Assembly: GCF_001894745.1 (NCBI RefSeq)
Contig: NZ_BBYF01000002.1
Location: 558,001 to 622,000 of the forward strand
Length of the DNA stretch: 64,000 nucleotides
Source: Paenibacillus sp. NAIST15-1
GTDB lineage: Bacteria; Bacillota; Bacilli; Paenibacillales; Paenibacillaceae
Direction: 5' to 3'
In this document: one piece after another, positions 15,823-23,197 of the stretch
Position numbering within the stretch: position 1 is the stretch's first letter
Layout: the number at the start of each line of letters is the position of its first letter
Program-made: the position numbers and the translations under genes
The notes under the pieces: model-generated
The model's input: the letters and a program-made list of their open reading frames with translations, nothing else
Database searches by the model: none
Told to the model about the DNA's origin: nothing

Positions 15823-16041
15823 ATGAATCTCGATAACTTAATTATTTCAACTAGTCCATTAACTGGACAGATATATGCTGGATACAGCAAAGATAACGGA
15901 AAATCATTCAGTCACAAGGTTGACGTAACTCAACAAGTTATTAGTGCGATGTGTGCGCACATGTACATCACTGGAATTGAGTACGAGTGTCAGGCTGGTG
16001 AATTGATCTTCAAGCCAAAGGAGAGCGAACAGAATGAGTAG
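15823..16041 (+). CDS. DUF7446-like phage protein, 72 aa
   Basis: Start set at ATG 15823 (GAGGATGAT upstream) because the family-like core MNLDNLIISTSPLTGQIYAG begins there; a TTG at 15784 is also in frame. The SPLTxxIYAG opening and KVDVTQQVISAM segment resemble a family of unknown function widespread in phages. Its stop overlaps the next ATG. Confidence 0.5.
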   Translation: MNLDNLIISTSPLTGQIYAGYSKDNGKSFSHKVDVTQQVISAMCAHMYITGIEYECQAGELIFKPKESEQNE

Positions 16042-16489
16042 ACATCGAGATACACCGTCGCTTAAGCAAGGCGATGCGGTTGTTATGCATACGTGTATCG
16101 AAGCAATGAATCCAGAATACTACGGTAAGATATGGTACTGTAAGACTGATGAATTCACAACAGGAAAAGGTGTTTATAAGCAACAACTAGTCTTCTTGGA
16201 TGGATTCAGTGGTTCATTCTTAACTGAATTTCTTCAAAAAGTTAATGTGAACGATGAGACAAAACATCTCACCAGTGAAGTTGAACGGCTAAAGATACTT
16301 TATAAGGATTACTTAGACATGTACACCTCGACTGTGAGTGAAAAAAATAAACTGAAAGGCAAGCTCCAAGACGCACTAAATACACTTGAACGTATCGTTA
16401 CCATGCCATATACATTGCCAGATGTGTGTAAGGATGTTGCACAGTTACTATCTAAAGAGACAATACAACGCATACAGGAGGGGAAGTAG
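16034..16489 (+). CDS. Unknown protein with coiled coil, 151 aa
   Basis: ATG overlaps the previous gene by 8 bases and the stop is contiguous with the next ATG, so it sits in a tightly coupled run. Residues about 75-115 form a coiled coil. Codon use from here to about 18.9 kb is less AT-biased than in the flanking phage genes. Confidence 0.5.
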   Translation: MSRHRDTPSLKQGDAVVMHTCIEAMNPEYYGKIWYCKTDEFTTGKGVYKQQLVFLDGFSGSFLTEFLQKVNVNDETKHLTSEVERLKILYKDYLDMYTSTVSEKNKLKGKLQDALNTLERIVTMPYTLPDVCKDVAQLLSKETIQRIQEGK

Positions 16490-16786
16490 ATGCAATACGG
16501 ACAATTAGAAATTGCTGAAGAAAATGGATTGAAAGATGTAAAGGTATTTCAAATTTGTGAATGTGATGCAGTAGCAGCATATACGGTTGAGGAAGCAAAA
16601 GCTTGGTACAAAGAATTAACAGGTGTGACGGATGACGAATTATATCCAGATGAAGAAATTGAGATTGTGCCGATTGATTCCAAAGTTTATGAGAGTGAAG
16701 ATTCTACCAAGCTGATTACTGTTCAAGAAATCATAGAAACGTATTTTAACGGTGAGCCATTCATTGCATTGTCGACTGAAGGCTAA
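16490..16786 (+). CDS. Unknown acidic protein, 98 aa
   Basis: Starts at the base after the previous stop, behind AGGAGGGGAAG. Contains TVEEAKAWYKELTGVTDDELY, a segment seen in small phage proteins of unknown role. Acidic throughout. Confidence 0.5.
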   Translation: MQYGQLEIAEENGLKDVKVFQICECDAVAAYTVEEAKAWYKELTGVTDDELYPDEEIEIVPIDSKVYESEDSTKLITVQEIIETYFNGEPFIALSTEG

Positions 16787-16801
16787 GGGGGAGATATAGT
16801 C

Positions 16802-17053
16802 ATGAAGGGAGTACAAGAAATCATTGACTTCTTTGAATGTGGAGAAGGATATGAGAAAAATGAAATAATCGAAAACCTTCTAGGTGAAATTAAGTCTCTT
16901 AATGGATATTCAGCAGATGAAATAGGCCTTGAATGGGACGGGAAAACACTTATGGTTTTAGATGACTTTACAAATGCGTTTTATGACAAGTTGATTGCAA
17001 GTGTATGTAATGTCATTAGAAGTTTTGAGGACAAGGAGGAGGAAGAGTCATGA
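16802..17053 (+). CDS. Unknown acidic protein, 83 aa
   Basis: ATG behind GGGGGAGATATAGTC. Helical, net acidic, ends DKEEEES; its 3' end carries the ribosome site of the next gene, which it overlaps by 4 bases. Confidence 0.5.
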   Translation: MKGVQEIIDFFECGEGYEKNEIIENLLGEIKSLNGYSADEIGLEWDGKTLMVLDDFTNAFYDKLIASVCNVIRSFEDKEEEES

Positions 17054-17424
17054 AACATACAAGAGAGAAACTGGAAAGCTTCGATAATGCAAAGATTGAT
17101 TTTATAGCAGGTAAATTATCAGGCAAAGAAATAGGATCGATCATAGATAACAAATGCTTTGTTTACATGGAAGAATGGGAAGATCCTACTTTGTTTCAAC
17201 CAACTCAAAAGGTGTACATGACAGAAGTAATTAGTCAGAGAGCATTGGAACTAAATCCAATAGAGTATGTACGGCAGTTGGATGGGCTAATGTGGCCTAG
17301 TGGGTATGCAAAAGCCCATGAATATGCCCTGAGAAACGTCATCAAAATGCTACAAGCTACACCACGCCAGCGCACCATAGCATCCATACTCACCCTACAG
17401 GGGCAGGGAGGTACAGGGGAATGA
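17050..17424 (+). CDS. Unknown protein, 124 aa
   Basis: Coupled by an ATGA overlap at both ends. A C-terminal helix-rich part precedes a Gly-rich tail LQGQGGTGE. That tail is encoded by a 20-base sequence repeated at the end of the next gene. No family recognised. Confidence 0.5.
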   Translation: MKHTREKLESFDNAKIDFIAGKLSGKEIGSIIDNKCFVYMEEWEDPTLFQPTQKVYMTEVISQRALELNPIEYVRQLDGLMWPSGYAKAHEYALRNVIKMLQATPRQRTIASILTLQGQGGTGE

Positions 17425-17426
17425 AA
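17407..17426 (+). repeat. 20-base direct repeat, copy 1
   Basis: GGAGGTACAGGGGAATGAAA, identical to 17634-17653. It contains a ribosome site, a stop and the next start in one block. A diverged third copy ending one gene later (about 17914-17935) reads GGAGGCATAGGGGATGAG. Confidence 0.8.
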
Positions 17427-17651
17427 GTATGGCATAGCTTATCGATCGAATCTAAACCTTGCATGTTATGTGGAAAGAAAACCGCCCACTACAAGGTGTA
17501 TGAACAATCGAATCTGGCATTGAGAGTGCCATTGTGTGATGACGAAACTGAAGATTGCTGCTATAGAAAAGTAGATGTAAAGAGCCTTGTAACGCGGCAA
17601 ATGATCGATTTGAAAAAGGAAATCATCCGGTCAGGAGGTACAGGGGAATGA
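17421..17651 (+). CDS. Cys-rich protein, 76 aa
   Basis: ATGA overlap with the previous gene. CMLC near residue 14 and CDDETEDCC around residue 39 suggest a zinc site. Ends IRSGGTGE, the same tail as the preceding gene because both end in the 20-base repeat. Confidence 0.5.
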   Translation: MKVWHSLSIESKPCMLCGKKTAHYKVYEQSNLALRVPLCDDETEDCCYRKVDVKSLVTRQMIDLKKEIIRSGGTGE

Positions 17652-17653
17652 AA
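17634..17653 (+). repeat. 20-base direct repeat, copy 2
   Basis: Identical to 17407-17426 and at the equivalent position, bridging stop and start of neighbouring genes. Confidence 0.8.
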
Positions 17654-17935
17654 TGTGAACGATGTGGGAGCAACTTTGTCAAGCAAACAGATGATGATGT
17701 ATGTGATGTTTGCTTGACGGAATTGGAACTTGAGTATAACGGAGAACTTGATATCAACGCTAAGGCGTTTCGTGAAGCCTTGAATCGGAAATCTTGGGAT
17801 ATTAAGACGAAAATGATATCTGCTCAACGCTATGAAAAGGCGCGGCTTGAAGGACAATATGAGCTATTACAGTGGGTATGGGAATACACAGGCGGCGATA
17901 GAGTCATTGACTCAGGAGGCATAGGGGATGAGTAA
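17648..17935 (+). CDS. Zinc-ribbon protein, 95 aa
   Basis: Begins MKCERCGSNF and continues VCDVC, a clear Cys4 ribbon within the first 27 residues, followed by a helical region. Ends SGGIGDE, a diverged form of the shared tail. Unknown role, perhaps nucleic-acid binding. Confidence 0.55.
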   Translation: MKCERCGSNFVKQTDDDVCDVCLTELELEYNGELDINAKAFREALNRKSWDIKTKMISAQRYEKARLEGQYELLQWVWEYTGGDRVIDSGGIGDE

Positions 17936-18218
17936 ATATAGAAAGAAGCCAGTTGTGATTGACGCGATCCAGTGGAATCCATTTGAAATGACTCGCGCAG
18001 ATGTATTGTATCATTTCGCTTTGGATAATAAGACAGAATTTATCAATTATAGCTACAGGTATGCTGGGTGTTTAGAGATATCGACTTTAGAAGGAAATAT
18101 GACTGTAAGTGAGGGTGATTACATTATTAGAGGCGTAAAAGGTGAGTATTACCCTTGTAAATCATATATTTTCGAAGCCACATACGAGCCTGTAGAGGAG
18201 GGAGTAGAAGATGAGTAG
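17928..18218 (+). CDS. PGDYG-domain phage protein
   Basis: 96 residues. MSKYRKKPVVIDAIQW at the N-terminus and TLEGNMTVSEGDYIIRGVKGEYYPC in the middle are the hallmark of a widespread phage family (PGDYG domain). Function unknown; usually found among small early genes as here. Overlaps both neighbours by 8 bases. Confidence 0.8.
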   Translation: MSKYRKKPVVIDAIQWNPFEMTRADVLYHFALDNKTEFINYSYRYAGCLEISTLEGNMTVSEGDYIIRGVKGEYYPCKSYIFEATYEPVEEGVEDE

Positions 18219-18642
18219 ACAAATCAAATTTCGTGGTAAGCGTCTAGATAATGGCGAGTTGGTGTACGGAAGCTTAATTCGTAGATACGATAGACCGCAT
18301 AAAGTGTACATCCCCTTTGGATATTGGATATATGTAAATGAAAATACTTGTCACGAAGTCGATCCTGAAACAGTAGGGCAATACTTCGGGCGGCTTGACG
18401 GCAACAGTAAAGAGATATATAAGGGAGATATTATTGAATATTCATACGTGTACAACGGGGAAACTCGCAAATTCACCGCGTACGTAGATTGGAGCGATGA
18501 ACTCCTAGGCTATTGCCTAAGAAATATGGATGGTACGTGGAAATCAGAAGCTCATTCGTATGACTTTGAAGCAAATTCGGTCATCATAGGCAACATATAC
18601 GAGAATCCAAAGCTTTGGGAAGGAGATATTAAGGATGAATGA
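18211..18642 (+). CDS. YopX-family protein
   Basis: 143 residues. The start SRQIKFRGKRLDNGELVYGSL and the internal VGQYFGRLDGNSKEIYKGDIIEY match the YopX family, first named from SPbeta and common in Firmicute phages. Function unknown. Overlaps both neighbours by 8 bases. Confidence 0.88.
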   Translation: MSRQIKFRGKRLDNGELVYGSLIRRYDRPHKVYIPFGYWIYVNENTCHEVDPETVGQYFGRLDGNSKEIYKGDIIEYSYVYNGETRKFTAYVDWSDELLGYCLRNMDGTWKSEAHSYDFEANSVIIGNIYENPKLWEGDIKDE

Positions 18643-18883
18643 TATAGAACGTGTCATGCGTAAGATTTGTGAAACACAGGACGATAGTTGGAATGGTGAA
18701 TGCTCCTGTCTGGATTGTTATTGGAATATGAACCATCCAACGAAACGACCGGACGATAAACAGTGTGTTTCAGAGGATTTAGCTGATACTCGAATGATTC
18801 CGAATACGGTAGAGTGCCCATCTTATTGGTCATTTACTTTCGCATGCGGGGTTTCAAAGGAAGGAGATAGTAATGATGCCTGA
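18635..18883 (+). CDS. Cys-rich unknown protein, 82 aa
   Basis: Contains CSCLDCYW around residue 23 and further cysteines (QCVSED, VECPS, FACG). Several zinc ligands are possible. Part of the coupled run. Confidence 0.5.
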   Translation: MNDIERVMRKICETQDDSWNGECSCLDCYWNMNHPTKRPDDKQCVSEDLADTRMIPNTVECPSYWSFTFACGVSKEGDSNDA

Positions 18884-19268
18884 AACGATACAGCAGTCGG
18901 CAAGAGACTGGCAAGAAGACTGGAAGCAAGTTGAAGCACACAGACACGCCAAGAATTTATTCAACTGTCCTATCCGTAAATTGCATACGATGCATGGAAT
19001 GATAGAGATTGAAAACGATACGGAACGATTAGCCTACTGGATGCAGGAGTATAAGAATTTACAGGAAAGTTATGAATCACTTGAGTTGATGCATAAAGAA
19101 CAGAAAAATCGAGCTGACTCTCTTTTAATGTTGATAAAGGACGTGTCTGAATTGATATCATGGAAACATAGGATTCAAAAAGATGGAGTTGAAGAGGCAC
19201 TAAAGTTAATTTATAAATGGCTAATTGATAATCCAGTTAATAAAGCTGTCACAACAGAAAAAAACTAG
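18873..19268 (+). CDS. Unknown helical protein, 131 aa
   Basis: Last gene of the coupled run; ATG behind AAGGAGATAGTA. Long helices with likely coiled coil at residues about 50-85. No family recognised. A promoter region follows. Confidence 0.5.
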   Translation: MMPETIQQSARDWQEDWKQVEAHRHAKNLFNCPIRKLHTMHGMIEIENDTERLAYWMQEYKNLQESYESLELMHKEQKNRADSLLMLIKDVSELISWKHRIQKDGVEEALKLIYKWLIDNPVNKAVTTEKN

Positions 19269-19330
19269 TAATAAAAGAATAATTTCATAATATAAATAAA
19301 ATATCACTATCAATACATATAAATAAGTGG

Positions 19331-19374
19331 TATAATCTCCTTGTATAAATTGTAATACATATTATTACAAGGAG
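19331..19374 (+). promoter_or_regulatory. Promoter and nested inverted repeats before the actin gene
   Basis: TGG-TATAAT (19328-19336) is an extended -10. Directly after it, CTCCTTGTA (19337-19345) pairs with TACAAGGAG (19366-19374), which is also the ribosome site. Inside, TTGTAATA (19350-19357) pairs perfectly with TATTACAA (19363-19370). The layout fits an operator for the ParR-like protein and/or occlusion of the ribosome site. Confidence 0.6.
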
Positions 19375-19384
19375 TGATTATATA

Positions 19385-20326
19385 ATGCTTGATATCTGTT
19401 CAATTGAACTGGGATTTGGTTGGACAAAGGGAACATTCAAGAATAGGGTGTTTAGGCAGCCATCAATAACAGGTGAATCTAAACCAATGTTTGATTACAA
19501 GAAGGATGATTTTGTATTCAATGAGCAATACTTTGTGGGCGACTTAGCACTTAGACAAAGTGACATTAAGTATTTTTCAATGAAAGATAACAAAGCAAGT
19601 GAGATTGATGTTACTGACACCTTACTTCAGACAGGGATAGGATACTTAACACGTTCTGCCCCTTGTAATGTAATTAGTACATTACCCATCAAGTTTTATT
19701 TCAACCAGAAGGAAGAACTAGAAAATAAAATATTGGATTTAAACAACATCGAACCATATAATATAAGATGTGGACTAAGAAATTCTTTCTCGGTAACACC
19801 CAATATTCATGAGATTAAAATCACACCCCAAGGACAAGGGATAGCAATGGACTTCCTTCTAGATAATGAAGGTAAGATTGCAAAGAGAGAATTTGCAAAG
19901 AAGAGAATCCTTGTCTTGGATTTAGGCTTCTACACATTAAATATATTGGGCTTAGATAAGTTAGAAATTATGCCTCTTTCAACCACACTTCTGCTCGGTG
20001 TGGATACAGCATATAAATTACTTCAGCGTTATATTCAAGAGAAAGTTGGGAAGTCTCCAGCACGATACGAGTTAGATCAATACGTTATCTCTGGAAGATA
20101 TGAGGGATATGACATTAGGCCACTGATTAAGCGAGCATTTAAAGCCTTAGCGATTCAAATTCAAAATGAAGTTGAAGGGTTGAATGTAAGTTTTGATGTT
20201 TGTTTAATTGGTGGAGGAGCAGCACATCAAATTTTCGAATTTATTAGTTTTGAGGAGAAATATTTATTTGACCAGTTAGCCCAAGTAAGAGGTAATGAGA
20301 AGATAGGTATGAGAACATGGAAGTGA
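19385..20326 (+). CDS. ParM/Alp-like actin
   Basis: 313 residues. Actin-fold landmarks: phosphate-1 IELGFGWTKGTF near the N-terminus, phosphate-2 VLDLGFYTLNILGL (about 178-192), and adenosine motif CLIGGGAAH (about 277-285). This is the ParM/StbA group of ATP-driven filament proteins that move plasmids or phage DNA. The ATG follows an AAGGAG that lies inside an inverted repeat. The downstream gene, overlapping by 10 bases, encodes a small ribbon-helix-helix-like protein, the usual ParR position. It could segregate an extrachromosomal form of the phage or position replicating DNA. Confidence 0.82.
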   Translation: MLDICSIELGFGWTKGTFKNRVFRQPSITGESKPMFDYKKDDFVFNEQYFVGDLALRQSDIKYFSMKDNKASEIDVTDTLLQTGIGYLTRSAPCNVISTLPIKFYFNQKEELENKILDLNNIEPYNIRCGLRNSFSVTPNIHEIKITPQGQGIAMDFLLDNEGKIAKREFAKKRILVLDLGFYTLNILGLDKLEIMPLSTTLLLGVDTAYKLLQRYIQEKVGKSPARYELDQYVISGRYEGYDIRPLIKRAFKALAIQIQNEVEGLNVSFDVCLIGGGAAHQIFEFISFEEKYLFDQLAQVRGNEKIGMRTWK

Positions 20327-20583
20327 AAGTGATTCAAGCACGACTCAGACCAAAAAGAGATGATGATTTGAAGAAAGCCTTTATGGAACTTCCTGATCAT
20401 GTAGATAAAGCAGACATAATAAGAGAGGCTATGAGACAGTATTTCTTTGGTGGTGGTTTGAAAAACAATGCAGTCAATAATATTAAACTTGTTAATGATG
20501 ATAGTTCATCAATAATGATCAATAAAGTTGAAGACTCAGATGACGACTTGGACGCAAAATTGGATTTTACGTTAGATATATAA
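20317..20583 (+). CDS. ParR-like DNA-binding adaptor
   Basis: 88 residues, overlapping the actin gene. An N-terminal strand (VKVIQARLRPKRDDD) and two helices (HVDKADIIREAMRQYFF) fit a ribbon-helix-helix fold. The long acidic tail (DDDLDAKLDFTLDI) fits the filament-binding tail of ParR proteins. It probably binds the repeats upstream of the actin gene and caps the filament, and may repress the promoter. Assigned mainly from position and fold. Confidence 0.6.
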   Translation: MEVKVIQARLRPKRDDDLKKAFMELPDHVDKADIIREAMRQYFFGGGLKNNAVNNIKLVNDDSSSIMINKVEDSDDDLDAKLDFTLDI

Positions 20584-20644
20584 ATAAAATATGTAGGTAC
20601 ATAATTGTATCTACAATACATAGATATTAAGGGTGAAGTAAATA

Positions 20645-21076
20645 ATGTTTATAGAATGCTACGGAGATTATACAATTGTTGGTAGAATTAGTGATGTGTT
20701 TTATATAGAAGGGGTAGAATCTTTAGAAGAGCTTCAGGAGATTATAAAGAGCAAGACACCAATTGAATGTTGGGAACCAACAATGTATGACAAAGGACGT
20801 ATTGCATATTCAGAAGGTTTGAGAAAAAGAATTGTTTATCTAAATAACTACATGAAAATTAAACAAAGACACTTTTATCTTCTAGATCAAAATGAAAGAA
20901 AAGAAATTGAAAATAAAGTTTGTAAAACATGTAAATGTAATGATGGTTCTTTTACTGGAGCACTAAGCTGTAACTATCATGCCAGTTCAAATGAGGGCTG
21001 TTTGAATTACGAAAAATCGCTATATGCATCTGCAATAAGTTGGCTAAAAGGTGGAAAATCAGGTGATAAAACATGA
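20645..21076 (+). CDS. Unknown protein with Cys cluster, 143 aa
   Basis: ATG behind AAGGGTGAAGTAAA. C-terminal third holds CKTCKC, LSCNYHA and GCLNY, possible zinc ligands. The first half begins MFIECYGDYTIVGRI. No family recognised. An AT-rich gap with TGTAG/CTACA complementarity separates it from the parR-like gene. Confidence 0.5.
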   Translation: MFIECYGDYTIVGRISDVFYIEGVESLEELQEIIKSKTPIECWEPTMYDKGRIAYSEGLRKRIVYLNNYMKIKQRHFYLLDQNERKEIENKVCKTCKCNDGSFTGALSCNYHASSNEGCLNYEKSLYASAISWLKGGKSGDKT

Positions 21077-21094
21077 GTTTCATAGGGGGCAACA

Positions 21095-22234
21095 ATGAAT
21101 AAAGAGGCAAGCATTAATTGTTATGACACTTCAATAAGGGTTTGGCAAGATGAAGAATATTCTCATCCAACACTTAAAAAGGTTTTTGCATTGCTTAAAT
21201 CCAGAGGTTTTACTATTGCTAACGATACTGATGTAAGTAAGATTATTCGCAGAAATTATTTCATTGGGTATAAAGGCGACTTAAAATTCTATTCTCGTAA
21301 ATATCCAGCAGGATTTGAAATTGAATTCTACCAAGAAGTAAATTATGAAAATAGAAATGGTGGACGATATGACTCTAATAAGTATAAAAAGATGCCATAC
21401 TTGATTAAAAAGCAATTCGAATTAGAAAAACGGAAAATTATATGCTTGCTTAAGGAAAATGGATACCAAGACAAATCTAAAGAGAAAAGAAAAAATGCTC
21501 ACGAGCAGGTTATGCTACATATAAATGATCCTGATAGACATTGGTCTTCTGAAAAGATACCAGACTATAACGCTTTAGATAAAGATAAGCGTAGAATTAA
21601 TAATGGTGATGTAAAGTATTTTAGGGATTACAAAGGGGTTCTACAGAGAGGTACTGTGTATCACAATATTAATAACATGTGGTGGGTAGTAATTAATAAG
21701 AATGAATATAGCAACATAGCATGTTTTTATCTGTTTGATCTGGATTCAGTTGAAGAGAATAAAATACATAAATTAATTAAGAGATCAGGACACCACAATC
21801 CAAAGTCACGTTATCAGCCAAGTGAACAGGAATTTGCACAATTCGCAAAAAAGGCGAGACTTTTGAAACGAGCAGGTAGAGTTAATGAAATCAACCTAAT
21901 ACTTGAATATCTTTATGATAATAATTGGATGTCTAGGAAGTTTGAGTTCTTCAAGAAGCCGAACAGTAGGTTAGGCTTAAAAGAATACGAAGGAAGACCG
22001 TTTGGACTGTACAGAAAGTTTGACGAACCATGCTATATTAGCTTAGATAAGAGAGATCTTCCAATGTCATCAACAGAGTCAGGATGGATTAGAAGTTTAG
22101 AAAAGTATATTAGAAACGGAAAACCATCAGTTGGTAATTGGTTTTGTGCAGACAGCAATGGTGAAGGAAGTATGGCATATATTTGGCCTGAAGTGCGAAT
22201 GAAGCTTCTCAGTATTGGTGCTATGGGCAAATAA
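21095..22234 (+). CDS. Unknown large phage protein, 379 aa
   Basis: ATG behind AGGGGGCAACA. Soluble, basic, rich in Lys, Arg and Tyr, with no membrane segment. Two poorly separated halves: an alpha/beta N-terminal part to about residue 130, and a C-terminal part containing a KKARLLKRAGRVNE helix. No enzyme motif recognised. Confidence 0.55.
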   Translation: MNKEASINCYDTSIRVWQDEEYSHPTLKKVFALLKSRGFTIANDTDVSKIIRRNYFIGYKGDLKFYSRKYPAGFEIEFYQEVNYENRNGGRYDSNKYKKMPYLIKKQFELEKRKIICLLKENGYQDKSKEKRKNAHEQVMLHINDPDRHWSSEKIPDYNALDKDKRRINNGDVKYFRDYKGVLQRGTVYHNINNMWWVVINKNEYSNIACFYLFDLDSVEENKIHKLIKRSGHHNPKSRYQPSEQEFAQFAKKARLLKRAGRVNEINLILEYLYDNNWMSRKFEFFKKPNSRLGLKEYEGRPFGLYRKFDEPCYISLDKRDLPMSSTESGWIRSLEKYIRNGKPSVGNWFCADSNGEGSMAYIWPEVRMKLLSIGAMGK

Positions 22235-22253
22235 AAATTGGAGGGGAATAGTA

Positions 22254-22793
22254 TTGAATAATGTTTGGTTCATATCAGACCCACATTTTGGACACAAGAA
22301 TATCATAAAATATGAAAATCGTCCTTTTGTAGATGTGGAGCATATGGATAATGTAATTATTGAAAACTATAATAAAACTGTTAATGATGGAGATATGGTA
22401 TTCTGGTTGGGAGATATGTTTTTTTGCAACGCTAAAAGAATCGATTACATCTCAAATCGCCTTAAAAGCACAAGAAACATATTAATTAGAGGTAACCATG
22501 ACAAGGGGATTACTGATGGGAAATTTAAAAAGCTTGGCTTCATGCCGTATAAAATGTATCAGTGGGGAAATTGTATCTTGACACATGAACCACTTTCCGA
22601 AGTGAATTTGAACTATTTAAAAGATATCGGAATCTGGCTAAACATACATGGACATACCCATTCAGAAAATCAGCACCTAGATCCCAAAAAATACTTTTGT
22701 GCATCGGTTGAGAATACAGATTATAGGCCTATTAATGCAACAGAGATTGAAATAAAAGTTATTTCGGCTTCTAAACGTAAAAGAATGCAATAA
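22254..22793 (+). CDS. Calcineurin-like metallophosphoesterase
   Basis: 179 residues from TTG 22254, 7 bases after GGAGGGG. The metal-binding signature is complete: FISDPHFGH (Asp, His), WLGDMFF (Asp), RGNHDKG (Asn, His), LTHEP (His) and IHGHTH (two His). This is a compact phosphodiesterase/phosphatase; phage relatives often act on nucleic-acid ends or cyclic phosphates. Cytoplasmic. Substrate cannot be told from sequence. Confidence 0.88.
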   Translation: MNNVWFISDPHFGHKNIIKYENRPFVDVEHMDNVIIENYNKTVNDGDMVFWLGDMFFCNAKRIDYISNRLKSTRNILIRGNHDKGITDGKFKKLGFMPYKMYQWGNCILTHEPLSEVNLNYLKDIGIWLNIHGHTHSENQHLDPKKYFCASVENTDYRPINATEIEIKVISASKRKRMQ

Positions 22794-22819
22794 AAGATTC
22801 ATTTTAAGAGGTGTCGATT

Positions 22820-22879
22820 TTGAGTATCAAAATGTTGCATATAACTTTGCAATTAAAAAACATAAGTAAAGGGGAGTAA
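22820..22879 (+). CDS. Possible 19-aa peptide
   Basis: TTG start behind AAGAGGTGTCGA, ends just before the next ATG and contains its ribosome site. May be a leader for translational coupling; could be chance. Confidence 0.2.
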   Translation: MSIKMLHITLQLKNISKGE

Positions 22880-22883
22880 AACA

Positions 22884-23105
22884 ATGTCACTTTCTTTAAA
22901 ACAAGAACAACCTGAAGTCATAACTGTTGGCAATATGAAATTTACTGAGTCACAACTAAAGGCGCTTCATTCTGGAGTACTTAAGGTTTTTAGTGCTGTA
23001 CATGACCTGGACAATCCTTTAGTTTTTACGCCTTCAGAAACAGCAGTATGGGGTAAGGTTATGTTTGATATTGAAAGAGCTGGAATAGTAAATACATATA
23101 AATAA
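22884..23105 (+). CDS. Unknown protein, 73 aa
   Basis: ATG behind AAAGGGGAGTAAAACA. Hydrophilic, with a central helix. No family recognised. It precedes an AT-rich promoter gap. Confidence 0.5.
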   Translation: MSLSLKQEQPEVITVGNMKFTESQLKALHSGVLKVFSAVHDLDNPLVFTPSETAVWGKVMFDIERAGIVNTYK

Positions 23106-23130
23106 AAAATAATAAATATAAATAAAAATA

Positions 23131-23160
23131 TTGATTTATGTTAATTAAAACTGTTATGAT
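23131..23160 (+). promoter_or_regulatory. Sigma-A promoter before the RecJ-like gene
   Basis: TTGATT (23131-23136), 18-base spacer, TATGAT (23155-23160). It lies in an 85-base AT-rich gap containing repeats of the type ATATAAATAAAA. Confidence 0.6.
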
Positions 23161-23197
23161 AATCTCATCAAATCAGAAAGGAATGAACAAGTAAAAA

